NCBI GenBank assembly: GCA_965660945.1
Contig: CBFIBS010000008.1
Coordinates: 56,884 to 120,883 of the forward strand
DNA length: 64,000 nucleotides
Origin: UBA7985 sp002711265
Lineage (GTDB): Bacteria; Pseudomonadota; Alphaproteobacteria; UBA7985
Direction: 5' to 3'
Below are positions 1 through 8,639 of the stretch, in pieces. Positions within the stretch are counted from its first letter, which is position 1; every line of letters starts with the position of its first letter. The notes below the pieces were generated by a model. The model was not told the DNA's origin. It saw nothing but the letters and a program-made list of their open reading frames with translations, and searched no databases. The translations under genes were made by a program, and so were the position numbers.

Positions 1-85
1 CTCGCTGCGCTACGCCCACCCGCAGGCGTGGCTGGTGGCAACCTCGACGGCCACCCGGTCCGCCCGCGCATCGGGCGAGGGTTGA
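1..85 (+). CDS. 3' end of an unidentified gene (partial)
   Basis: An open frame enters from the left edge in frame 2 and stops with TGA at 83-85, leaving only about 27 C-terminal residues (ending ARASGEG). It lies 46 bases upstream of the LptF-type gene on the same strand, so it could be the preceding gene of that operon. The fragment is too short to assign to a family; I do not recognise it. Confidence 0.4.
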   Translation, partial: SLRYAHPQAWLVATSTATRSARASGEG

Positions 86-131
86 GCCATGCAGTCCGCC
101 CGAATGCATCCCGCAGCCGAGCAAAGTCCGC

Positions 132-1250
132 ATGCAGCACCTTGACCGCATCCTGCTCCTGCGCCTGCTGGCGATCTTCGGGCTGATCCTGACCGTGGTC
201 ACGCTCAGCGCGGTGCTCTCACAGGCGGCGCGGTTGACCGATGAGGTACTGCGCGCCGGCATGTCCCTGTCTGAGTTCGGCGGCCTGATCCTGCTGATCG
301 TGCCGAAAATGGCCGAGCTGGTGACACCGCTGGCCTTCGGTATCGCGGTCATCCTCGCCTGTATTCAGCGCAACGAGGCCGGGACGACGCTGCTGCTGCG
401 CGCTGCAGGCCGTGCGCCCCGGGTCGACGCAGCCGTGATTGCAAGCGGTAGCCTCGTGGCGGCGCTGGTGCTGTTCGCCTGTGCCAGCGTGCTGGTGCCG
501 CTCAATCAGATCCAGTACCGGCAAGCCTTTGCCCTCGCCCAGCAGCAGGGGATCGAGCGCTTGCGCATCCCGGCGGGACAGCCGATCGAGCTTGTCCCGG
601 GCCTGAGCCTGCAGGTCGAGCAGCACCGCGAGGCCGGGGTGTTCGAGGGCGTCACCGTTATCGACCTCACCCGTCCCGACGAGCGACTGATCATCCGGGC
701 CGAGCGGGCCGAGCTGAGCCGCACCGGCACGCTGGCGCTTTCCCTGCATCTGACCCAAGCACAGGTGCAGCAAACCATGGCAGACGGGCAGACCACCACG
801 CTGCGTTTTGCCAGCACCCAGCTTCCCCTCACCCTGCCCGATCCGCGCGGGCTGGTCGCGCCCATGTTCGCCGACCGGCTGAGCCGGGCCGATACCCTGT
901 CTTCGGCGGCACTGCTTCGGCAGATCAGCGCCGGTGACGCCCCGCCAGCGTTGACCGCCGAGCTGATACGGCGGGGCGCTGCGGCACTGTCCGTGCTGGC
1001 TTTCGGTCTGCTGGCGAGCGCGCTGCTGTTCGGGCGGCGTCCCGATGGCCGCCGCCAGACCCTGCCCGCCACCGCCCTGCTGGTGTTCCTGATCCTGTAC
1101 CTGCTGATCCAGACCACGCTGCTGTCCGCGCGCGGGTTCAGCCCCGCCACCGGAGGGCTGGTGTTGGCAATCAGTCTGTCCCCGCCTATCCTCGCGCCAG
1201 TTCTGCAGGCCCTGATCGGGCTTGCGCGGCGTCCTGCGACCCTGTCCTGA
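132..1250 (+). CDS. lptF: LptF/LptG-family LPS export permease (LptF-like)
   Basis: This 372-residue protein has the LptF/LptG permease layout: an N-terminal hydrophobic segment after LDRILLLRLL, two further membrane helices to about residue 120, a beta-jellyroll-like periplasmic section (about 130-270), then three C-terminal helices (about 285-365). In the family, LptF and LptG form the inner-membrane part of the LptB2FG ABC transporter that extracts lipopolysaccharide and feeds it to LptC/A/D. LptF is preferred over LptG from the N-terminus, but the two are hard to separate by eye. No lptG or lptD follows; the next gene is a glycosidase. The ATG at 132 is the only sensible start, since upstream ATGs are out of frame; its ribosome-binding site is weak. 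Confidence 0.8.
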   Translation: MQHLDRILLLRLLAIFGLILTVVTLSAVLSQAARLTDEVLRAGMSLSEFGGLILLIVPKMAELVTPLAFGIAVILACIQRNEAGTTLLLRAAGRAPRVDAAVIASGSLVAALVLFACASVLVPLNQIQYRQAFALAQQQGIERLRIPAGQPIELVPGLSLQVEQHREAGVFEGVTVIDLTRPDERLIIRAERAELSRTGTLALSLHLTQAQVQQTMADGQTTTLRFASTQLPLTLPDPRGLVAPMFADRLSRADTLSSAALLRQISAGDAPPALTAELIRRGAAALSVLAFGLLASALLFGRRPDGRRQTLPATALLVFLILYLLIQTTLLSARGFSPATGGLVLAISLSPPILAPVLQALIGLARRPATLS

Positions 1251-1299
1251 ACCGGTCCGCGACCCCGAATTCCCCGTAAAGCTGAAAGAAGTCCAGTCC

Positions 1300-3378
1300 A
1301 TGTACCAGCCCGATAACCAACCCCGCCTTGGCGTCTGCTACTACCCCGAACACTGGCCCGAGGACACGTGGGAGGCCGATGCACGACGGATGAAAGACCT
1401 CGGCCTGACGACAGTGCGGATCGGCGAATTTGCCTGGGCGCGGATGGAGCCCGAGCCGGGTGTTTTCACTTGGGACTGGCTCGACCGGGCGATCCAGACC
1501 CTCGGTGATGCCGGGCTGAAGGTTGTGCTCTGCACCCCAACGCCGACGCCGCCGAAGTGGCTAACCGACGCCTACCCCAGCGTGCTGCGGCATAGCGAAG
1601 ACGGCCTGCCGGAAAAGCACGGCTCGCGCCGCCACGTCTCCGTTGCCTCCAAGACCTATCGCGAGCAGTCGCGCCGGATCACCCGCGCGCTGGCCGACCG
1701 CTATGGCCACAACCCGCATATCATCGGCTGGCAGACCGACAACGAATACAGCTGCCACGACAGTACCCTGTCCTATGGCCCCGAGGACCGCGACGCCTTC
1801 CACCTGTGGCTGGCCAAGGCCTACGGCGACATCAATGCGCTCAATGCGCAGTGGGGCACGGTGTTCTGGTCGATGACCTACCGCAGCTTCGATGAAATCG
1901 AGCTGCCCAATCGGCTGACCGCCGAACCGGCGCCGGCACACTGGCTCGATTTCCGGCGTTTTTTCAGCGACATGACGGCGGAATTCAACCGCGAGCAGTG
2001 CGATATCCTGCGCGCGGGCAGTCGGGCAGACATGTTCATCACCCACAACTTCATGGTCGCCGAAATGGGCTTCGACCACTGGACAGTGAGCAGTGACCTC
2101 GACTTCGCCAGCTGGGATTCCTACCCGCTTGGCTTCGTGGAGAAGTTCGCCGGCCGCATGGGCATGAGCGGTGAGGCCATAGTCGACCGCTACATGCGCA
2201 TAGGCCACCCCGACATCGTCTCCCTGCACCACGATCTCTATCGCGACATGTCGCGCACGGGCCGGCTGTGGGTCATGGAGCAGCAGCCCGGTCCGGTGAA
2301 CTGGGCCGACTGGAACCCCGCACCCGTTGACGGGGCGGTGCGGTTCTGGACGCTGGAGGCCATCGCCCACGGCGCCGAAGTCGTCTCCTATTTCCGCTGG
2401 CGGCAGGCCCAATGGGCGCAGGAAACCTACCACACCGGCCTGAATCGGCCCGACGGCACCCCCGACCGGGCCTCGGTCGAGGTCGAGAGCCTGCGCGATG
2501 ACCTGCCCAAGCTGACCTTCGTTGACCGCAACGACGCGACGGGTGGCGACAAGTCCAACACCGTGGGGCTGTATTTCGACTGGGAAGCGGCCTTCACCTA
2601 CGAAGCGCTGGTTCAGGGCAAGGACCAGAACGCCTACGCCCAGACGGCGAATTGGTATCATTTCCTGCGCCGCATGGGCCTGAACGTCGAGTTCGTCTCC
2701 CCCAGCCGGATGGCGGTCCTGCCCGCCTACATCATCCCATGCGCCCCAGTGCTGGAGGCTGACGTGGTCGACTTCCTGCGCGAAACCGGTGCGCCGACCG
2801 TCTTCGGCTGCCGCACCGGCTCCCGCGATGGCACCCTGAACTGGATGCCCCAGCCCATGGTCTGCGAGGACGGCGTTCCGGTCGAACCGCTGATGACCGA
2901 CCTGTTCCTCGACCGTGTCGAGAGCCTGCGCCCGAGCCAGCAGATCGGGGTGGAGCTGGCCGACGGGACGGCGATGAAGGCCTCGGCATGGGTCGAGCAC
3001 CTGCGAATCATGGGGCTGTCCGAACCCGGCTCGAACGAGCCCCCGGTCGAGGTGCTCGGCAGCTTCTGCCGTGAACCGCACCTGCCCTCGGGGCTGGATG
3101 CGGCCTTCGTGCGGCAGGAAAACCTGCACTACCTGGGCTTCGAACCCGACTACGAGGGGATGAAGGCCATCATGGCGCCGATTTTCGACGCTGCGATGAT
3201 CGCCGCCGATGAGCTGCCCGAAGACATCCGCATGCGGCGCTCAGACGGACGGCTCTACGTGATGAACTTCGGCCCCACGGACTACGATGCCGCGAAAATG
3301 GGCCTGCGTGGAGAGGCTATCATCGGCGAGGGCACGGTTGTCCGGCCCTACACGGTCAGCGTTTTCGACGACACCTGA
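1300..3378 (+). CDS. GH42-family beta-galactosidase
   Basis: A 692-residue protein matching the length and order of glycoside hydrolase family 42. The N-terminal TIM barrel opens with GVCYYPEHWP. The expected acid/base is Glu149 in TDNEY, and the expected nucleophile is Glu327 in VMEQQPGPVNW. A trimerisation-type domain (about 400-600, with sugar-amidotransferase-like features) and a small C-terminal beta domain follow. There is no signal peptide, so it should act in the cytoplasm on short beta-galactosides brought in by a transporter. The frame opens further upstream, but the ATG at 1300 has an AAAGAAG Shine-Dalgarno 8 bases before it and begins at the family's usual N-terminus. No sugar transporter or regulator adjoins it, which is unusual for GH42. 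Confidence 0.9.
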   Translation: MYQPDNQPRLGVCYYPEHWPEDTWEADARRMKDLGLTTVRIGEFAWARMEPEPGVFTWDWLDRAIQTLGDAGLKVVLCTPTPTPPKWLTDAYPSVLRHSEDGLPEKHGSRRHVSVASKTYREQSRRITRALADRYGHNPHIIGWQTDNEYSCHDSTLSYGPEDRDAFHLWLAKAYGDINALNAQWGTVFWSMTYRSFDEIELPNRLTAEPAPAHWLDFRRFFSDMTAEFNREQCDILRAGSRADMFITHNFMVAEMGFDHWTVSSDLDFASWDSYPLGFVEKFAGRMGMSGEAIVDRYMRIGHPDIVSLHHDLYRDMSRTGRLWVMEQQPGPVNWADWNPAPVDGAVRFWTLEAIAHGAEVVSYFRWRQAQWAQETYHTGLNRPDGTPDRASVEVESLRDDLPKLTFVDRNDATGGDKSNTVGLYFDWEAAFTYEALVQGKDQNAYAQTANWYHFLRRMGLNVEFVSPSRMAVLPAYIIPCAPVLEADVVDFLRETGAPTVFGCRTGSRDGTLNWMPQPMVCEDGVPVEPLMTDLFLDRVESLRPSQQIGVELADGTAMKASAWVEHLRIMGLSEPGSNEPPVEVLGSFCREPHLPSGLDAAFVRQENLHYLGFEPDYEGMKAIMAPIFDAAMIAADELPEDIRMRRSDGRLYVMNFGPTDYDAAKMGLRGEAIIGEGTVVRPYTVSVFDDT

Positions 3379-3395
3379 GCCGACCTCGCGCGGCG

Positions 3396-4319
3396 CTAGC
3401 GCGCGCTCCCGCGGGAGCGCGCCAGCACCAGCCCGCCCAGCGTGATCAGCCCGGCGCCGATCCAGAACGTCAGCGACGGCACCTGCCCCAGCAGGAAGAA
3501 GGCCCACAGCATGGTCATGACAATGCCGCCGTACTTCACCGGCGCGATGAAGCTGGCCGAGGCATGGCGGAAGGCCATGACGTTGCCCAACTGCCCCAGA
3601 TTGGCCAGCAGACCCATCCCCAGAAACACCGTCAGCTGGAACCAGCTCACCGGCTCCCAGTTCAGCAGGGCAAAGGGCGCGAGATAGATCGACCCGAACA
3701 GCGCCATGCCGACCACCAGAATGAAGGTACTGTCCCGGTCGGTGATGAACTTGAGGATGGTGAACTGCGCACCCAGCGTGAAGGCCGCGCCGAAGGCCGC
3801 CAGCGCCCCAAGCGAGACGAATTGCGCCACCGCACCGAAGTTGGGCTCCGCTGTCACCACCCCGCCAACCAGCGCGATAACCCCCGCGAGCAGCACGAGC
3901 CGGTTCGGCCGTTCGCCCAGCAGCAGCATGGCCAGCGCCACGGTGAACACCCCCGAGGTCATGGTGATGGCCGAGGCATTAGCCTGATCGATGTTGAGCA
4001 CCGCCACGATCGAGCACAGGAAGGTCAGCGCGCCGAAGGCCGCCCGCAGGGCGTGCCAACCGAGCAACCCCGGGGTCGGCAACAGCCGCGCCGACTGACC
4101 CGAGAGCACGAAGTAGAGCATCAGCGGGGTCAGGGATACAAACCCGCCGACGAACCGAAACCACGCCAGCTGATAGGGGCTGAGGCCCTCGCCCCAGAGG
4201 TTGGGAAAGATGAACAGCAAGCTGTAAAAAGCCGAGCCTTGCAGGGTCCAGAGTACCCCTTGAAGCGGGCGTGGATTCTGGTCCGTGGCGAGGTGCTGGG
4301 CGGATGTATCAACCCGCAT
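3396..4319 (-). CDS. EamA-type drug/metabolite exporter (DMT superfamily)
   Basis: A 307-residue integral membrane protein with ten predicted helices in two repeated EamA halves, for example GVLWTLQGSAFYSLLFIFPN at the start of the first and SLGALAAFGAAFTLGAQFTI at the start of the second. Proteins of this family export or exchange small metabolites across the inner membrane; the substrate cannot be read from the sequence. It converges on the GH42 gene with 17 bases between stops. It lies 172 bases downstream of ccmI on the same strand, so it probably has its own promoter in that AT-richer gap. A perfect 22-base palindrome lies inside its last codons. Confidence 0.85.
   Translation of the reverse strand: MRVDTSAQHLATDQNPRPLQGVLWTLQGSAFYSLLFIFPNLWGEGLSPYQLAWFRFVGGFVSLTPLMLYFVLSGQSARLLPTPGLLGWHALRAAFGALTFLCSIVAVLNIDQANASAITMTSGVFTVALAMLLLGERPNRLVLLAGVIALVGGVVTAEPNFGAVAQFVSLGALAAFGAAFTLGAQFTILKFITDRDSTFILVVGMALFGSIYLAPFALLNWEPVSWFQLTVFLGMGLLANLGQLGNVMAFRHASASFIAPVKYGGIVMTMLWAFFLLGQVPSLTFWIGAGLITLGGLVLARSRGSAR
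3401..3422. terminator. 22-base perfect palindrome between convergent genes
   Basis: Each half reads GCGCGCTCCCG. It overlaps the last codons of the EamA gene and sits 22 bases past the GH42 stop. It lacks a T-run, so it is at best a weak bidirectional terminator or merely a structured 3' end. Confidence 0.35.
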
Positions 4320-4491
4320 CGACGCACCTGCGATCGACTAAGTTATTGAAAACAAATACAACTATGCGCATAGATGCAGCCGTTGCGACCTTCATGCTCT
4401 GTTCTCGTTTTGGGCTACGCTGCCGTGCCTTTGCGACTCTGAGTGGTCCGACCAAAGCAAGCTCTTGTTTCTATTAGGGACTTCTAATGTT

Positions 4492-5025
4492 CTATTCCGG
4501 GCCTTGCGCCGGTTCTCCGGTATCAAAGCCTTCGATCAGGTCCCGGATCTCACCATAGCGGGGATGATCTGGGTCGATCAACGGCAGAAGTCGGCGGAAC
4601 AGCACAGCAGCCGCGACCCGGTCCCCGGCTTCGGCAGCCGCCTGCGCTGCGAGCATGAGCAGGCGCGGGTCTTCGGGCTGCAGCTGCAACAGGCCATCGA
4701 GAGCGAAACGCAAGCCCTCCAGATCCTGCAGATTGGCATAGGACCGGGCGAGCCGTTCCCATTCCTCGGCGCTGCCGCCGTCCTGCTCGAGCCGCTGGCG
4801 CAGACCGGCGACCATGCCTTCGATCGCCGCCTGCCGGTCGGCGTCGCTGACCCCGCTGAGCTGCTCGCTCAGGGCGGCGACCCGGTCGGGGTCGGGGGCA
4901 TTGCCCGACATCCCTCGATCCATCAGCGGCGCGGGCTGGAACAGCAGCCGGGGCTGACCGAGGCTCAGGTACAGCCCCGCACCGATCAGCACCACGGCAA
5001 AGGCCATGAGCAGGAGACTGCGCAT
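4492..5025 (-). CDS. ccmI: CcmI-like TPR protein of cytochrome c maturation
   Basis: A 177-residue protein with one N-terminal membrane helix (residues 4-22) and two or three TPR-like helical pairs from about residue 45, including AEEWERLARSYANL and DPRLLMLAAQAAAEAGD. CcmI holds apocytochrome c C-termini and presents them to the CcmF/CcmH heme lyase. It is much shorter than the two-helix CcmI/CycH of many alphaproteobacteria and resembles just the periplasmic TPR portion behind a single anchor. It is the last gene of the ccm operon, 3 bases after ccmH, which supports the assignment. Confidence 0.8.
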   Translation of the reverse strand: MRSLLLMAFAVVLIGAGLYLSLGQPRLLFQPAPLMDRGMSGNAPDPDRVAALSEQLSGVSDADRQAAIEGMVAGLRQRLEQDGGSAEEWERLARSYANLQDLEGLRFALDGLLQLQPEDPRLLMLAAQAAAEAGDRVAAAVLFRRLLPLIDPDHPRYGEIRDLIEGFDTGEPAQGPE

Positions 5026-5028
5026 CGG

Positions 5029-5508
5029 CTAGCGCCCTCCCCGCTGGTCATCATCACCTGAGGCTGGGTTGTCTGTACCGCGCGCGCCCAGCCGCGCCTG
5101 CCCGCGCCGGAGCACCAGCAGGGTCATGCCCAGCCCGAGCACGAAGATCAGCACCGGCCCGAACCACAGCCCCAGCGTCAGGGCATTCAGCGGCGGGGTC
5201 ATCAGCACCGCATCACCATAGCGTTCGACAAACCAGCTGCGGATTTCTGCGTCAGACTGTCCCGCGAGGATCAGGCGGTCGACCTGCGCGCGCATGTCCT
5301 GCGCAAGCTCGGCGTTGGACTCCGCGATGCTCTGGCCCGCACAGACCACACAGCGAAGCTCGTTGTAGAGCGCCTTTGCGCGGATTTCTTCGAGGCTCTG
5401 GCCCAGCGCCTGCGCGGGCGCGAGCAGCAGCGTCAGTACCAGCAAGGCCAGCAGCGCAATAGATGCCCTGACCGGCCGCAACGCGCTGCGTGGTGGGGTC
5501 AGGATCAT
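5029..5508 (-). CDS. ccmH: CcmH/Ccl2 thiol-redox subunit of cytochrome c heme lyase
   Basis: A 159-residue protein with a signal/anchor helix (about 12-36), the family signature LRCVVC (Cys53 and Cys56) in a three-helix periplasmic domain, and a second membrane helix near residues 115-138. The cysteine pair keeps the apocytochrome CXXCH thiols reduced for heme attachment. The ATG at 5508 is chosen because it gives a 4-base ATGA overlap with ccmG, the pattern used throughout this operon. An upstream in-frame start at 5526 would overlap ccmG by 22 bases. Confidence 0.92.
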   Translation of the reverse strand: MILTPPRSALRPVRASIALLALLVLTLLLAPAQALGQSLEEIRAKALYNELRCVVCAGQSIAESNAELAQDMRAQVDRLILAGQSDAEIRSWFVERYGDAVLMTPPLNALTLGLWFGPVLIFVLGLGMTLLVLRRGQARLGARGTDNPASGDDDQRGGR

Positions 5509-6068
5509 TGGCTCGCCGCCCCCCAAGCTGCTTCGAACTGACTGCGCAGCGCGCCGACCAGCGGCCCGGGCGAACGGAACAGCAGGGTTCCTTCGGCGCT
5601 GAACACGAAGGTTTCCGGAACACCGGTGAGCCCGAAGTTGAGCGCATTGAGGCTGTCCCTGTCGGATGCAACGGCGGCGTAGGGGTTGCCGTCGGTGGTC
5701 AGGTACTGGGCGGAGGCCAGCGGATCATCGCGGTAAGCCAGCCCGAGCAGACGCCCGGGGTTGGCGTCGGCGAACGCCAGCAAATAGGGGTGCTCCAACC
5801 GACAGGGCTGGCACCAGCTGGCGAAGAAATTGACCACGTAGGGCCCGTCGTTCGGCGTTGCTGCCACCAGATCAGCCAGCGCTTCGTATCCTGGGAGCGG
5901 GGTCGCCTGATCCAGCGCCGAGAGGTCCGGGGCCAGCGCCGTGGTCTGGGTCGGGAACTGCGCCGGATCGCGCTGCGGGCTAAGGCCGAACCAGAACAGC
6001 GAGCCGATGAGCAGGATCGAGGCGGTACCAAGAATAATGATGGCGAGGCGCACCAGAATGCGGGTCAT
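5505..6068 (-). CDS. ccmG: CcmG/DsbE thiol:disulfide oxidoreductase
   Basis: A 187-residue membrane-anchored thioredoxin-fold protein. The N-terminal helix spans about residues 8-28, and the active site is WCQPC (Cys86, Cys89) in FFASWCQPCRLEHPY. The GVPETFV cis-proline loop follows. CcmG reduces the apocytochrome or CcmH disulfide in the periplasm before heme ligation. The ATG at 6068 overlaps the ccmF stop as ATGA. The open frame runs 30 codons further upstream, but only as an out-of-frame reading of ccmF. Confidence 0.93.
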   Translation of the reverse strand: MTRILVRLAIIILGTASILLIGSLFWFGLSPQRDPAQFPTQTTALAPDLSALDQATPLPGYEALADLVAATPNDGPYVVNFFASWCQPCRLEHPYLLAFADANPGRLLGLAYRDDPLASAQYLTTDGNPYAAVASDRDSLNALNFGLTGVPETFVFSAEGTLLFRSPGPLVGALRSQFEAAWGAASQ

Positions 6069-8056
6069 GGGCGGACGCTCCTTCTCTGGCGGCGGATCGA
6101 GGCAGCGAGGCCGCACAGCCCACCAAGCACCATCAGCACACACCCCAGCCACAGCCACGGGATCAGCGGCCGCCAGCTGAGCGTCAGCACGTAGCCGCCG
6201 TTGGGTGCCTGCGTGTTAAAGGCGAGGAAGACATCCCCCAGCCACGTGGTCCGGATCGCGGCTTCGGTGGTGCTGTCCCCGCGCACGGGGTAGAAGCGCC
6301 GCTCGGGTGCCAGCCTCGCCTGCACCCCGCGACCGTCGGCCGTCAGCAGGCTGACATCGGCAAAGGCGGAGATGAAGTTGCGGCCGGCAGCCGGGTCTGC
6401 GCCCTGCTCTCGCACGCCGTCGAGGCGGAAGATCAGATGGCCAATCTGCGCCCTGTCGCCAACCTGCAGGTTGAGGGTGCGTTCCTGCACCATGGCCGAG
6501 CCGGCGATCATGCCGAAGACGGCGACGCCCAGGCCTGCGTGGGCGAGGCTGACGGCCCAGGCGCTCAACCCCGGGCGCTGCCCCCCGCGCAGGCTCTGCA
6601 GCAGGCGTGAGGCGCCACCAGCGACCAGCCATCCCGCCAGCCCGAGACCGAGGATCACCGGCAGCGATAGGCGTGGTTGGCTCAGCCACAGCAGCACGCC
6701 GGTGACCACTGCTGCGAGTCCGATAGCGGCGATCGCGAGGGTCAGCAGGCGTCGGCGCAGGGCATGGGCCGCCTCACCCTCGCGGCGCAGGCGCTGCCAT
6801 GGCAGGAACGGCCCCAGCGCCATCAGCAGGATCAGCGGCACCATGAACGGCAGGAAGGTCGCGTCGAAGTAGGGCTTGCCCACACTCAGCGGCTGGCCGA
6901 AGGCCTCGGCGATCAGCGGGAAGAAGGTACCGAGCAGCACCACCGCAGCGCCCGTGGACAGGAATAGATTGTTCAGCACCAGCGCGCCCTCGCGGCTCAC
7001 CGGAGCGAAACCACCGCCGGGCCGGAACTGCGGCGCACGCCAGACGAACAGGCCAAAGGCACCAATCACGGTCAGCCCGAGAATGCCGAGGATGAAGACC
7101 CCCCGGCTGGGGTCGACAGCAAAGGCGTGGACCGAGGTCAGCAGCCCGGAGCGGACCACGAAGGTGCCCAGGATCGCCAGCACGAACGTGACCACGCCGA
7201 GGAACAGCGTCCAGACCCGCAGCGCGCCGGTCTTCTCCACCACCATCAGCGAGTGGATGAAGGCAGTACCCGTCAGCCACGGCATGAAGGAGAGGTTCTC
7301 GACCGGGTCCCAGAACCAGAACCCGCCCCAGCCCAGCTCGTAGTAGGCCCACCAGCTGCCCAGCGCGATCCCGCCGGTCAGCCCGGTCCACGCCAGCAGG
7401 GCCCAGGGCCGCACCAGCCGCGCCCAGTCTCGATCCGCCTCGCCCCGCAGCAGCGCAGCGACGGTCAGCGCAAAGGTCAGCGAAAACCCGACGTAGCCCA
7501 GATAGAGCAGCGGCGGATGCAGCGCGAGCCCGATATCCTGCAGCAGGGGGTTCAGCCCCCGACCCTCCGTCGGCGCAGGCAAAATGCGCTCGAAGGGGTT
7601 CGAGGTAAAAATCGTGAATGCGAGGAAGGCCAGCGTTACCAGCGCCTGCACCCCCAGCGCGTGGGTTATCAGCGCGGAAGCAGCGCCGCGCGCCTCGCCC
7701 CCTCGGCCGGTCAAGGCCAGCAGGCCGCCAAACAGGCTCAGGATCAGCACCCACAGCAGGATCGAGCCCTCGTGGTTGCCCCAGGTCCCGGAGACTTTGT
7801 AGAGCAGCGGCTTGGCGCTGTGGCTGTGTTCAAAGGCGGTTTTGACGCTGAAATCACCGGCGACGAAGCTGGCGACCAGCCCGAGAAACGACAGGCTGAT
7901 CAGACCGGCGCCCAGCACCGCTGTCCCCCGCACCGCGCGGGCGCGCAGGGCTTCGTTCAGGCCCAGCGGCGCGGCGGGCAGGAAGGCGAGCAACAGCTGC
8001 AGCCCGACCAGCGGCAGGGCCAGCACCAGCGCCAGATGCGACCACTCGGCGATCAT
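6065..8056 (-). CDS. ccmF: CcmF heme lyase subunit
   Basis: A 663-residue polytopic protein of the heme-handling family with about 14-15 helices. It carries the tryptophan-rich WWD-type segment GGFWFWDPVENLSFMPW and the typical CcmF C-terminal periplasmic domain (about 520-620) before the last helix. CcmF takes heme from holo-CcmE and ligates it to apocytochrome c together with CcmH and CcmI. Length matches the family (about 650). The start overlaps the ccmE stop as ATGA. Confidence 0.95.
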   Translation of the reverse strand: MIAEWSHLALVLALPLVGLQLLLAFLPAAPLGLNEALRARAVRGTAVLGAGLISLSFLGLVASFVAGDFSVKTAFEHSHSAKPLLYKVSGTWGNHEGSILLWVLILSLFGGLLALTGRGGEARGAASALITHALGVQALVTLAFLAFTIFTSNPFERILPAPTEGRGLNPLLQDIGLALHPPLLYLGYVGFSLTFALTVAALLRGEADRDWARLVRPWALLAWTGLTGGIALGSWWAYYELGWGGFWFWDPVENLSFMPWLTGTAFIHSLMVVEKTGALRVWTLFLGVVTFVLAILGTFVVRSGLLTSVHAFAVDPSRGVFILGILGLTVIGAFGLFVWRAPQFRPGGGFAPVSREGALVLNNLFLSTGAAVVLLGTFFPLIAEAFGQPLSVGKPYFDATFLPFMVPLILLMALGPFLPWQRLRREGEAAHALRRRLLTLAIAAIGLAAVVTGVLLWLSQPRLSLPVILGLGLAGWLVAGGASRLLQSLRGGQRPGLSAWAVSLAHAGLGVAVFGMIAGSAMVQERTLNLQVGDRAQIGHLIFRLDGVREQGADPAAGRNFISAFADVSLLTADGRGVQARLAPERRFYPVRGDSTTEAAIRTTWLGDVFLAFNTQAPNGGYVLTLSWRPLIPWLWLGCVLMVLGGLCGLAASIRRQRRSVRP

Positions 8057-8496
8057 TGCGGGGCGCCGTCCGTGGCGGCTTCGCCGTGCTCACGCAGCTC
8101 ACGCGGGACGTAGGCCTCGTCGTGCTTGGTCAGCAGCGTGCTCGCCTCGAAGTCACCCGCAGCGCTCAGCGTGCCGGTGGCGATGATCCCCTGCCCTTCG
8201 CGGAACAGGTCCGGCAGGGCGCCACTGTAGCGCAGCGCCATGCTGCCGCCGTCGCTGTCGGCGAGGGTGAAGTGGTGCTCGATGCCGTCTGAGGTGCTGT
8301 AGGAGCCGGGGACGATCTGACCGCCGAGGCGGAAGACCTTACCCGGCGGCAGCTCGGCGGCGACGATCTGCGATGGCGTGCGGAAAGCGTTGAGCTGTCC
8401 GGGCAGAGACAGCACGATCAGCAGCACGGCCCCGGCGGCGAGGATGGCACCAAGGCTGACCCAGAGCAGCCGACTGCCAACGCGGGAGCGTCTCAC
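8053..8496 (-). CDS. ccmE: CcmE periplasmic heme chaperone
   Basis: A 147-residue OB-fold heme chaperone with an N-terminal anchor (about 10-31). The heme-binding motif is KHDEAYVP, so His125 is the expected covalent heme ligand and Tyr129 the axial one. CcmE receives heme from CcmC and passes it to CcmF. Translation begins at a GTG (8496-8494) overlapping the TGA of ccmD (GTGA), consistent with translational coupling. Confidence 0.94.
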   Translation of the reverse strand: MRRSRVGSRLLWVSLGAILAAGAVLLIVLSLPGQLNAFRTPSQIVAAELPPGKVFRLGGQIVPGSYSTSDGIEHHFTLADSDGGSMALRYSGALPDLFREGQGIIATGTLSAAGDFEASTLLTKHDEAYVPRELREHGEAATDGAPQ

Positions 8497-8636
8497 TGAT
8501 CCCGGTCCTCTTGGAGGTCGTGCAGCTCGCGACGGGCGCGGGACAGGAGCCAGCGCGCGCCGATCAGAGCGACGATCATGGCCAGCACGGCGGCGCCGTA
8601 ACTGCCCCAGATGGCAACGCTGCGATCATCCCACAT
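8493..8636 (-). CDS. ccmD: CcmD small membrane protein
   Basis: A 47-residue reading frame, ATG at 8636 to TGA at 8493-8495. It has one membrane helix (SYGAAVLAMIVALIGARWLL) followed by a charged cytoplasmic tail RARRELHDLQEDRDQ. This is the standard CcmD pattern; CcmD helps release holo-CcmE from the CcmABC complex. It fits the 3-base gap after ccmC and overlaps the ccmE GTG start. Confidence 0.88.
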   Translation of the reverse strand: MWDDRSVAIWGSYGAAVLAMIVALIGARWLLSRARRELHDLQEDRDQ

Positions 8637-8639
8637 GGC

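Noticed and set aside
3564..4349. 261-codon plus-strand frame opposite the EamA gene
   Set aside because: It is rich in Arg, Gln, His and Pro, typical of antisense reading of a GC-rich membrane-protein gene.
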